A stretch of DNA of 8,672 nt from Conexibacteraceae bacterium (lineage in GTDB: Bacteria; Actinomycetota; Thermoleophilia; Solirubrobacterales; Solirubrobacteraceae), in NCBI GenBank assembly GCA_009785395.1, contig WQWK01000076.1:1-8672 (forward strand). The letters run 5' to 3'. Below are positions 1 through 6,252 of the stretch, in pieces. Position numbers and translations under genes: made by a program. Position 1 is the stretch's first letter, and the number at the start of each line of letters is the position of its first letter. The notes under the pieces were generated by a model. It was not told the origin of the DNA, ran no database searches, and was given only the letters and a program-made list of their open reading frames with translations.

Positions 1-1182
<1,182 letters not shown>

Positions 1183-1185
1183 CCC

Positions 1186-1713
1186 TCAGCCGCCCTCGCC
1201 GCTGACCCCGCCGCCGTTCCCGCCACCGCTGACGCGGGCGTCGGCCGCGCGCGCCGCCTGCGCCTGTGTCTCGCGGAAGTCCTCGAGCCGCCGGCGCAGG
1301 GCCGGGTCACCGACTGCCAGGATCCGTGCCGCGAGCAGGCCGGCGTTGCGGGCGCCGTCGATCGCGACCGTCGCCACCGGCACCCCCTTCGGCATCTGCA
1401 CGATCGACAGGAGGCTGTCGAGTCCGTCCAGGTTCTTGAGCGAGACCGGCACGCCGATCACCGGCAGCGTCGTGACGGCGGCGAGCATCCCCGGCAGGTG
1501 GGCGGCGCCGCCGGCGCCGGCGATGATCACGGCAAGCCCGCGGTCGGCGGCCTGCTGGCCGTAGGCGATCATGTCGGTGGGCGTGCGGTGTGCCGAGACG
1601 ACGCGCGTCTCGGCGGCGATCCCGAGCTCGGCGAGCACCTCGGCGGCCTGGCTCATCACGGCGAGGTCGCTGTCAGAGCCCATCACGACGCCCACGATCG
1701 CCCGCTCAGCCAT
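1186..1713 (-). CDS. purE: N5-carboxyaminoimidazole ribonucleotide mutase (class I PurE)
   Basis: PurE moves the carboxylate of N5-CAIR to C4, giving CAIR; it uses the product of PurK, encoded just upstream. The 175-residue protein has GSDSD (12-16), SAHRTP (40-45, with His42 matching the catalytic His45 of E. coli PurE) and [11 protein letters not shown] (66-76), followed by the conserved segment LPVIGVPV...[21 protein letters not shown]. This is the class I form expected alongside PurK. The ATG at 1713 is chosen because homology begins immediately after it ([16 protein letters not shown]). The frame stays open further upstream, but that stretch is antisense-frame sequence of purK. Its ATG overlaps the last 8 bases of purK, suggesting translational coupling. 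After the core fold the protein ends in an unusual glycine/serine-rich tail (about 162-175, containing two VSG units), probably disordered and dispensable. Confidence 0.97.
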   Translation of the reverse strand: MAERAIVGVVMGSDSDLAVMSQAAEVLAELGIAAETRVVSAHRTPTDMIAYGQQAADRGLAVIIAGAGGAAHLPGMLAAVTTLPVIGVPVSLKNLDGLDSLLSIVQMPKGVPVATVAIDGARNAGLLAARILAVGDPALRRRLEDFRETQAQAARAADARVSGGGNGGGVSGEGG

Positions 1714-2848
1714 TGTTTTCGAGCCTATCAGCGGCCTCCTGGGCCAGCCGCATCGCCTCATCCGGCGTGGCCGCGCAGACGGTGACGTGGCCGAGCTTGC
1801 GGCCGGGTCGCGCGCTCTTGCCGTACAGGTGAATGTGCGCACGCGGCACGGCCAGCGCCTCGTGCAGGCGCGTGGCCGGGTCCGAGCCGTCGTGGGGCCC
1901 GACCACGTTCACCATCGCCGCCGCCAGCGTGACCGGGGTCGTGAGCCCGAGCGGCAGGTCGAGCACGGCGCGCAGGTGCTGCTCGAACTGCGAGGTGGTC
2001 GACGCCTCCGTGTGCAGGTGTCCGGTGTTGTGCGTGCGCAGCGCCAGCTCGTTGACGAGCAGGCGTTCACCCGGAGTCACGAACAGCTCGATCGCCATCA
2101 GTCCCTCGAGGCCGCTCTGCTCGGCGAGCTTCCGCGCGAGCGCCTCGGCCCTCACGCTCACGTATGCGGGCAGGCCCGGTCCCATCAGCACGATCCGCGT
2201 CATGCCGTCCACCTGGAAGGTGCGCACGGCCGGATACACCGCCACCTCGCCCGAGGGGGAGCGCGCGACCAGCACCGCGGCCTCGGCGACGAGCTCGACA
2301 GCCTGCTCGGCGTACAGCTCGAGCCCGGCGTCCGCACCCTCCTGCAATGCCCGTCCGGCCTCCACGCTGTCCGTGCACATCCACACCCCGCGCCCGTCGT
2401 AGCCGCCGCTGCGGGCCTTCAGCACCACCGGCCAGCCGTGCTCGGCCGCGAACGACTCGACATCGCCCAGGCCGGTGACGCGTCCGTACGCCGGCACCTC
2501 CACGCCGTCCATCGCCGCGAGCGTGTCACGCTGGTGCAGCTTGTCGACGGCCAGCTCCAGCACCGACGGCGACGGTCGCACCAGCACCCCGCGTGCCTCC
2601 AGCTCCTGCAGCGCCGGCAGGCTGACCAGCTCGTGCTCGAACGTGAGCACCTGCGAGCGGGCGGCGAGCTCCGCGAGCGCCTCGCCGTCATAGCCCGAGC
2701 CCTCGAGCAGCGGCGCGCCCGCCCGTGCCGCGGCCTCGCCGGGCGCGCCGAGGCAGAGCAGCTGCAGATCGAGTGAGATCGCCGCCTGCCATCCCATCCG
2801 CGCGAGCTGTCCGGCGCCGACGATGCCGACGATCGTCCCCGAGGTCAT
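1706..2848 (-). CDS. purK: N5-carboxyaminoimidazole ribonucleotide synthase (PurK, ATP-grasp)
   Basis: PurK carboxylates AIR with ATP and bicarbonate to N5-CAIR, which PurE then rearranges. The 380-residue protein begins with a dinucleotide-fold-like loop [13 protein letters not shown] (6-18). It continues with the ATP-grasp region [10 protein letters not shown] (101-110), [17 protein letters not shown] (139-155) and [10 protein letters not shown] (177-186), then [12 protein letters not shown] (266-277), [17 protein letters not shown] (285-301) and the C-terminal [16 protein letters not shown] (340-355). The signature NE-A-PRPHNSGH of many PurK proteins reads [10 protein letters not shown] here, a modest divergence. 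The ATG at 2848 fits the family N-terminus; an in-frame ATG at 2902 would add 18 non-homologous residues reaching across the divergent promoter region. No convincing Shine-Dalgarno precedes 2848, but a TATTGT hexamer lies 10 nt upstream, so the mRNA may be nearly leaderless. It is first in a purK-purE operon. Confidence 0.96.
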   Translation of the reverse strand: MTSGTIVGIVGAGQLARMGWQAAISLDLQLLCLGAPGEAAARAGAPLLEGSGYDGEALAELAARSQVLTFEHELVSLPALQELEARGVLVRPSPSVLELAVDKLHQRDTLAAMDGVEVPAYGRVTGLGDVESFAAEHGWPVVLKARSGGYDGRGVWMCTDSVEAGRALQEGADAGLELYAEQAVELVAEAAVLVARSPSGEVAVYPAVRTFQVDGMTRIVLMGPGLPAYVSVRAEALARKLAEQSGLEGLMAIELFVTPGERLLVNELALRTHNTGHLHTEASTTSQFEQHLRAVLDLPLGLTTPVTLAAAMVNVVGPHDGSDPATRLHEALAVPRAHIHLYGKSARPGRKLGHVTVCAATPDEAMRLAQEAADRLENNG

Positions 2849-2900
2849 CAGAGTGCAGACAATAAACTCGTAGACAGATGATCGAGCGACTCGCCGACAC
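2849..2900. promoter_or_regulatory. Divergent purK/purB promoter region with two overlapping -10-like hexamers
   Basis: These 52 bp separate the oppositely directed purK and purB starts and are locally AT-richer than the genes. On the plus strand TAAACT (2863-2868) fits the actinobacterial TANNNT -10 pattern. On the minus strand TATTGT (2864 down to 2859) fits the same pattern and overlaps the first by two bases. TATTGT lies 10 nt before the purK ATG. TAAACT lies 9 nt before an ATG at 2878 that opens a mini-ORF leading into purB. I see no good -35 hexamer for either and no Shine-Dalgarno before either gene. The arrangement suggests leaderless or near-leaderless divergent transcripts, which is inference from motif and spacing only. 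Confidence 0.45.
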
Positions 2901-2904
2901 ATGA
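2878..2904 (+). CDS. Possible 8-codon leader mini-ORF running into the purB start
   Basis: ATG at 2878 opens a frame encoding MIERLADT and ends at TGA 2902-2904, which overlaps the purB ATG (2901-2903) as ATGA. Its first 11 bases (ATGATCGAGCG) are identical to the first 11 bases of purB, 23 bp downstream. PurB has no visible Shine-Dalgarno, so ribosomes finishing this mini-ORF could re-initiate on purB. Alternatively it is a non-functional by-product of a local duplication of the gene start. There is no protein-level evidence of translation. Confidence 0.3.
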   Translation: MIERLADT

Positions 2905-4199
2905 TCGAGCGCTACACGCGCCGGGAGATCGGCGAGCTGTGGACCGACCACGCCCGCTTCGAGGCGATCCGCAAAGTCGAGGTTGCCGCCTGCGAGGAGA
3001 TGGACGGCCCCACCCCGGAGGACCTCGAGGCGATCCGCGCCGCAACCTTCACGGTCGCTGCCGTCAACGAGCGCGAGAAGGTCACCGACCATGACACCGC
3101 CGCCTTCGTCGACGTGCTGTCCGCATCGGCGGGCGTGCCGGGGCGCTGGATCCACTACGGGCTCACCTCCTCGGACGTCGTCGACACCGGCCTTGCGCTG
3201 CAGATCAGGGCGGTCGGCGAGCTGATCCTGCCGGACACGCGGGCGCTCGTCGCCGCGCTCGCCACCCGGGCGCGCGCACACGTCCAGACGCTCTGCGTCG
3301 GGCGCACGCACGGCATCCACGCCGAGCCGACGACGTTCGGGATCAAGCTGGCGGGCTACGCGTTCGAGGCCCAGCGCAACCTCGAACGTCTTGAGCGGGC
3401 GTTTGCGCAGGCGTCGGTCGGGGCACTCTCGGGTGCGGTGGGCACATACTCGGCCACATCCCCCGAGTTCGAGCGGCGCGTGATCACGCGGCTCGGGCTC
3501 GAGCTCGAATCGGTCTCCACCCAGGTGGTCCCGCGTGACCGCCACGCCGAGCTCGTGCAGGCGATCGCGCTGGCCGGCGCGGGCCTCGAGCGGCTGGCGA
3601 CGGAGATCCGCCACCTGGCGCGCACCGAGCTGAGCGAGGCGCGCGAGCCGTTCACGGCCGGCCAGAAGGGCTCGAGCGCGATGCCGCACAAGCGCAACCC
3701 GATCAAGAGCGAGCAGATCACCGGCCTCGCGCGGCTGCTGCGCGGCTACGCCTCGGCGGCGGTCGAGGACGTCGCGCTCTGGCACGAGCGCGACATCTCG
3801 CACTCGAGCGTCGAGCGCATCGTCCTGCCCGACGCCACGATCCTGCTCGATCACATGCAGCGGCGCATGCTCGGCGTGATCCGCGACCTGGTGGTCGACG
3901 CCGAGCGCATGCGCGAGAACCTCGAGCTGACGCACGGCGCGCTGTTCTCACAGCGGCTGCTGCTGGCGCTGGTCGCGCGTGGTTCGACCCGGGATGACGC
4001 CTACCGGATCGTGCAGCGCCTGGCCCAGCAAGCGCTGGACACGCGCGTGCATCTGCGTGAGCTGCTGGCCGCCGATCCGGCCGGCGAGGGGCTCGACCTC
4101 GACGCGATCTTCGACTACGCGCCGTTCGTCCGCCATGCCGGTGAGATCGTCGGCCGCCTGGACGCGATCGTCGCCCCGGACACCGCCGTCACCGCATGA
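2901..4199 (+). CDS. purB: Adenylosuccinate lyase
   Basis: PurB cleaves fumarate from SAICAR (giving AICAR) and from adenylosuccinate (giving AMP), serving both the IMP pathway and the AMP branch. At 432 residues it has the usual length of the Bacillus-type enzyme and aligns from its first residues ([16 protein letters not shown]), which fixes the ATG at 2901. Likely active-site residues are His64 (TDHDTAAF), His85 (IHYGLTSSD) and His137 ([14 protein letters not shown]). The fumarase/aspartase superfamily signature [11 protein letters not shown] (257-267) carries the catalytic serine at Ser258 or Ser259. [19 protein letters not shown] (294-312) is also conserved. No Shine-Dalgarno is obvious; a mini-ORF overlaps the start. 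The TGA overlaps the ATG of the downstream GH3 gene (ATGA), so the two are probably co-translated. It is divergent from purK-purE. Confidence 0.97.
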   Translation: MIERYTRREIGELWTDHARFEAIRKVEVAACEEMDGPTPEDLEAIRAATFTVAAVNEREKVTDHDTAAFVDVLSASAGVPGRWIHYGLTSSDVVDTGLALQIRAVGELILPDTRALVAALATRARAHVQTLCVGRTHGIHAEPTTFGIKLAGYAFEAQRNLERLERAFAQASVGALSGAVGTYSATSPEFERRVITRLGLELESVSTQVVPRDRHAELVQAIALAGAGLERLATEIRHLARTELSEAREPFTAGQKGSSAMPHKRNPIKSEQITGLARLLRGYASAAVEDVALWHERDISHSSVERIVLPDATILLDHMQRRMLGVIRDLVVDAERMRENLELTHGALFSQRLLLALVARGSTRDDAYRIVQRLAQQALDTRVHLRELLAADPAGEGLDLDAIFDYAPFVRHAGEIVGRLDAIVAPDTAVTA

Positions 4200-5359
4200 G
4201 ACGCGCGCTCGCCAGGGCACGTGTCGCAACCGTCATGGCTGCCGCCGTGGTGGTCGCCGCCGCGGTGGCCGCCCTTGCTTTGGCGGCCACCGCCGCGCTC
4301 GCCTCGGGCACTCCCCCTGTGGGGGGCTCCGGGCCTGTGACAAGCCCCCCCGCGGCGGCGCCGACGCCGCCGGCCACCCTGGCCAAGCAGGTCGGCCAGC
4401 TGCTGATCGCCACCTACGAGGGGACGACGCCGCCGGCGACGATCCTCAGCCAGGTGCGGGCCGGCCAGGTCGGCGCGATCATCCTGATGGGCGACAACAC
4501 CGGCAGCAGCGTCGCCGTCACGCGACGGGCCGTCAACAGGTTGCAGCAGGCCGCGCGCGCCGGCGGCAACCCGGGCCTGCTGATCATGACCGACCAGGAG
4601 GGCGGGCTCGTCAAGCGGCTCCCGGGCGCTCCCGCCTACGCGGCCGCGCAGATGGGTAACGCCACGCTCGCCGGCGCCCAGGGGTATGACACGGCACTGA
4701 TGCTGCGCCGCGCCGGCGTCAACGTCGATCTCGCGCCGGTCGCGGACGTGCGGCGCGTGAACGGCTTCATCGCGCAGGAGCAGCGCAGCTTCGGCTCGAG
4801 TCCCGCTGCCGTCGCGCAGGCGGCGTGCGCCTTCGCGTCCGGCCTGGCCCGCGGCGGCATCGCCTACACGCTCAAGCACTTCCCGGGCCTCGGCGATGCG
4901 ATCAAGAGCACCGATTACGGTCCGGTCTCGATCTCCGAGCCGGCGCCCGAGATCACGGCCGACGACGCCGCCTACCGGCGCTGCGGCAGCGGCTCGCTGG
5001 CGCTCGTGATGGTCTCGAGCGCCAGCTACACCCACCTCACCGGCTCGGTCCCCGCGGTCCTTTCGCCGTCCATCTACAGGCGCGTGATGCCGAGTGACCG
5101 CATCGACGCGCTGACCGTCAGCGACGCGTTTGACACGGCGGCGATCCGGCCCTGGCGCGACGCAGCCGGCCGGGCGATCGCGGCCGGGCTCGACATGGAG
5201 ATGTACCCGAACGCCGAAGCCGACACGGCCGCCGCATACGCGCAGTTGATGCGCGACGCGCGCGCGGGCCGGCTCACACGCGCGCGCATCGTCGCCGCGG
5301 ACGCGCGGGTGCTCGCGCTCAAACAGACGCTGGGCCTGATCTCCGGCTCAGCTGGGTAG
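4196..5359 (+). CDS. Exported glycoside hydrolase family 3, NagZ-like catalytic domain, atypical active site
   Basis: This 387-residue protein has an export signal: basic MRRALARAR, a long Ala/Val hydrophobic core (about 11-34) and a possible signal-peptidase site after Ala-Leu-Ala36. A Pro/Gly/Ser linker follows (38-60). No lipobox cysteine is seen, so it is secreted or N-terminally anchored rather than a lipoprotein. The rest is a GH3 N-terminal TIM-barrel domain: GAIILMGDN (93-101), TDQEGGLVKRL (132-142), GVNVDLAPVADV (174-185), RSFGSSP (197-203), LKHFPGLGD (226-234) and LTVSDAFDTAAI (306-317), with Asp310 as probable nucleophile. NagZ enzymes remove N-acetylglucosamine from cell-wall material, using a histidine in a D-S-H type loop after KHFPGHGD. 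Here the loop reads KSTDYG (237-242) and PGHG is PGLG, so that histidine is absent. Activity and substrate are therefore uncertain; it could be a divergent hydrolase or a binding protein. Two cysteines (211, 263) could pair. The start overlaps the purB stop. Confidence 0.85.
   Translation: MRRALARARVATVMAAAVVVAAAVAALALAATAALASGTPPVGGSGPVTSPPAAAPTPPATLAKQVGQLLIATYEGTTPPATILSQVRAGQVGAIILMGDNTGSSVAVTRRAVNRLQQAARAGGNPGLLIMTDQEGGLVKRLPGAPAYAAAQMGNATLAGAQGYDTALMLRRAGVNVDLAPVADVRRVNGFIAQEQRSFGSSPAAVAQAACAFASGLARGGIAYTLKHFPGLGDAIKSTDYGPVSISEPAPEITADDAAYRRCGSGSLALVMVSSASYTHLTGSVPAVLSPSIYRRVMPSDRIDALTVSDAFDTAAIRPWRDAAGRAIAAGLDMEMYPNAEADTAAAYAQLMRDARAGRLTRARIVAADARVLALKQTLGLISGSAG
4313..4350 (+). other. 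Two mutually exclusive G/C-run hairpins inside the GH3 linker coding region
   Basis: CCCCC (4313-4317) can pair with GGGGG (4321-4325) across a TGT loop. Alternatively GGGGGGCT (4321-4328) can pair with AGCCCCCC (4343-4350) across 14 nt. The shared G-run means only one can form at a time. The segment encodes the low-complexity PPVGGSGPVTSPP linker, and its codons (CCC, CCT, GGG) are less biased than elsewhere. No U-tract follows, so this is not a standard terminator. It may simply reflect a weakly constrained linker. Confidence 0.3.
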
Positions 5360-5377
5360 GCGCGCTCGTTCAAAGCA

Positions 5378-5406
5378 CCTGTTGTTCCCTATATGCGAAC
5401 AACAGG
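5378..5406 (+). terminator. Stem-loop after the purB-GH3 operon (10-bp perfect stem)
   Basis: CCTGTTGTTC (5378-5387) is the perfect reverse complement of GAACAACAGG (5397-5406), with a 9-nt loop containing TATATG. It begins 18 nt after the GH3 stop codon, as expected for a terminator or 3'-end stabiliser. No T-run follows, so factor-independent termination of the classical kind is not shown; U-tract-poor terminators are commonly described in high-GC Gram-positives. The stem is only 50% G+C, unusual in this genome context. Confidence 0.5.
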
Positions 5407-5419
5407 GACATTGAGCCGC

Positions 5420-5466
5420 GTCACCGCCCCTAAAAGTCACGATATGTGACTTTTAGGGGCGGTGAC
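5420..5466. terminator. 47-bp near-perfect palindrome between convergent genes (21-bp stem)
   Basis: Bases 5420-5440 are an exact reverse complement of 5446-5466 around a 5-base centre (GATAT). The inner part reads AAAAGTCAC-GATAT-GTGACTTTT and the outer part is G/C rich (TCACCGCCCC and its complement). The palindrome ends 6 bp from the VOC gene stop codon (5473-5475 on the minus strand) and 60 bp past the GH3 stop, so it sits where a bidirectional terminator would. Neither strand has a T-run after the stem. Its length and perfection also fit an interspersed palindromic repeat or a long operator-like site; copy number in the genome would tell. Confidence 0.55.
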
Positions 5467-5472
5467 CCCGCG

Positions 5473-5862
5473 TCAGCCCCGCCCGATGATCTCGATCCGG
5501 TATTGATCCGGGTCGCGCACGAAGCAGAGCAGGGAGCCTCCCTCACGCACGGAGTACGGCGGGCGCTCCGGCTCGATGCCGAGTTCGGCGAGCCGCTTGA
5601 GCGTGGCGTCGAGGTCCTCGACGCCGATCGCGATGTGGCCGTACCCGGTACCGAGGTCATAACTGCGGCCGTCATGGTTGTAGGTCAGCTCTAGCACCGA
5701 GCTGTGGTCGCCGAGTGAGAAGAAGTAGTTCGTCGCCTCCTTCTCACCGTTGCGGACGATGTCCATCTCGTTCTCGAACCGGAAGCCGAGCGCCTCATAG
5801 AAGGAGCGGCTGCGCTCCGGGTCGGTGATGCGGACCATCGTGTGCAGAAAGGTTGCGGTCAT
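5473..5862 (-). CDS. Glyoxalase I-like VOC-superfamily protein (lactoylglutathione lyase family)
   Basis: The 129-residue protein matches the small bacterial glyoxalase I (GloA, about 135 residues) over its whole length. It has two beta-alpha-beta-beta-beta modules, with LHTMVRITDPERSRSFYEALGF (6-27), VLELTYNHDGRSYDLGTGYGHIAIGVEDLD (56-85) and FVRDPDQYRIEII (114-126). The four metal ligands known from E. coli GloA have counterparts at His7, Glu58, His76 and Glu124, so it is probably an active metalloenzyme. GloA converts the methylglyoxal-thiol hemithioacetal to a lactoyl thioester. Most Actinomycetota lack glutathione and use mycothiol, so the natural thiol here is uncertain and I assign no gene symbol. 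The ATG at 5862 is the natural start; TAGGAT lies 8 nt upstream and could be read as a -10 hexamer or a weak AGGA ribosome site. Convergent with the GH3 gene and divergent from the small orphan gene. Confidence 0.9.
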   Translation of the reverse strand: MTATFLHTMVRITDPERSRSFYEALGFRFENEMDIVRNGEKEATNYFFSLGDHSSVLELTYNHDGRSYDLGTGYGHIAIGVEDLDATLKRLAELGIEPERPPYSVREGGSLLCFVRDPDQYRIEIIGRG

Positions 5863-5964
5863 GGCTCGGGATCCTACGGCTAAAGCCCGGTCATAAGCAT
5901 CACTTATTTCTATCTGACGAACAAGGTATTTGACCTATAAGCCCTGGTGGTCCACAGTGGATGC
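5863..5964. promoter_or_regulatory. Divergent intergenic region with candidate promoters and an ATAAG-N5-CTTAT inverted repeat
   Basis: This region is clearly AT-richer than its surroundings. On the minus strand TAGGAT (5876 to 5871) is a candidate -10 for the VOC gene. On the plus strand two readings are possible for the small gene at 5965: CTGACG (5914-5919) with TATAAG (5936-5941), 16 bp apart, or TTGACC (5930-5935) with CACAGT (5953-5958), 17 bp apart. An inverted repeat ATAAG (5893-5897) and CTTAT (5903-5907), separated by 5 bp, could be an operator for a dimeric repressor. All assignments rest on motif likeness only. Confidence 0.4.
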
Positions 5965-6186
5965 ATGATCTTCCGACGCAACGCCAACCACACGCTGGAC
6001 ACCAGCCTGTTCGATCCCGAGCACGACATGGACCTGGTGACGATGATCAACCAGGCCCGCACGGAGGCGGAGGTTCATCGGGTCGCGCGCGTGTCGCAGG
6101 CCCGCATGAAGGCCCGTCGCAACGCGATCGCACACAGCTCGGGCACCGGTCGCCGCCGGGCGATCAGGCGCCCCGCCGGCGCCTGA
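5965..6186 (+). CDS. Small basic protein of unknown function (73 aa)
   Basis: I do not recognise this gene. ATG 5965 to TGA 6184-6186 encodes MIFRRNANHTLDTSLFDPEH and on. Third codon positions are nearly all G or C, as in the flanking real genes, and overlapping frames give low-complexity translations, which supports this frame. Residues about 20-56 (HDMDLVTMINQ, then TEAEVHRVARVSQARMKA) look helical and amphipathic. The C-terminus (about 45-73) is rich in arginine and small residues, consistent with nucleic-acid or acidic-partner binding. No cysteines, signal peptide or membrane segment are present. A GTG at 5947 would add six residues (MVHSGC), but ATG 5965 is preferred. It is divergent from the VOC gene and ends 66 bp before purC on the same strand, so it might be the first gene of the purC transcript or an independent unit. 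Confidence 0.6.
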   Translation: MIFRRNANHTLDTSLFDPEHDMDLVTMINQARTEAEVHRVARVSQARMKARRNAIAHSSGTGRRRAIRRPAGA

Positions 6187-6238
6187 TCAAGCGAGCGGGA
6201 CGGCCCGCGACCAATACGACTCGCCGGTCAACAGCCCG

Positions 6239-6252
6239 GTAGGATCGGCGGC
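6239..6252 (+). promoter_or_regulatory. purC start signal: AGGA ribosome site or TAGGAT -10 hexamer
   Basis: GTAGGATC (6239-6246) lies just before the purC ATG at 6253. AGGA (6241-6244), 8 nt from ATG, could be a ribosome-binding site. TAGGAT (6240-6245), 7 nt from ATG, also fits a TANNNT -10 element giving a leaderless mRNA. The same 8-mer stands 7 nt before the VOC gene ATG on the other strand. No good -35 is visible 16-18 bp upstream of TAGGAT. The rest of the 6187-6252 gap shows nothing further. Confidence 0.45.

Noticed and set aside
1714..1842. N-terminal extension of purE to an ATG at 1842
   Set aside because: The added 43 residues are out-of-frame purK sequence with no PurE homology; ATG 1713 gives the normal family start.
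1571..2776. A 401-codon open frame on the plus strand across purE/purK
   Set aside because: It is antisense to purK, which has strong full-length homology; the translation is rich in His, Arg and Gln typical of a shadow frame in GC-rich DNA.
2849..2902. N-terminal extension of purK to an ATG at 2902
   Set aside because: It adds 18 non-homologous residues across the divergent promoter region and overlaps the purB start.
2688..3935. A 415-codon open frame on the minus strand across purB
   Set aside because: Antisense to purB and part of purK in a different frame; low-complexity Arg/Asp/Val/Leu composition and no recognisable motif.
4115..5035. A 306-codon minus-strand frame opposite the GH3 gene
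   Set aside because: Composition (long Gly/Arg/His runs) is that of an antisense shadow; the plus-strand frame has clear GH3 motifs and an export signal.
5384..5400. GTTC...GAAC arms of the first stem-loop as a LexA/SOS box
   Set aside because: The half-sites are in the opposite order (GTTC then GAAC) and farther apart than the actinobacterial GAAC-N4-GTTC box.
5961..6242. A 93-codon frame beginning at ATG 5961, overlapping the small orphan gene
   Set aside because: Its translation is dominated by Gly, Arg, His and Pro, as expected for a shifted frame; the frame from 5965 has the GC-rich third positions.
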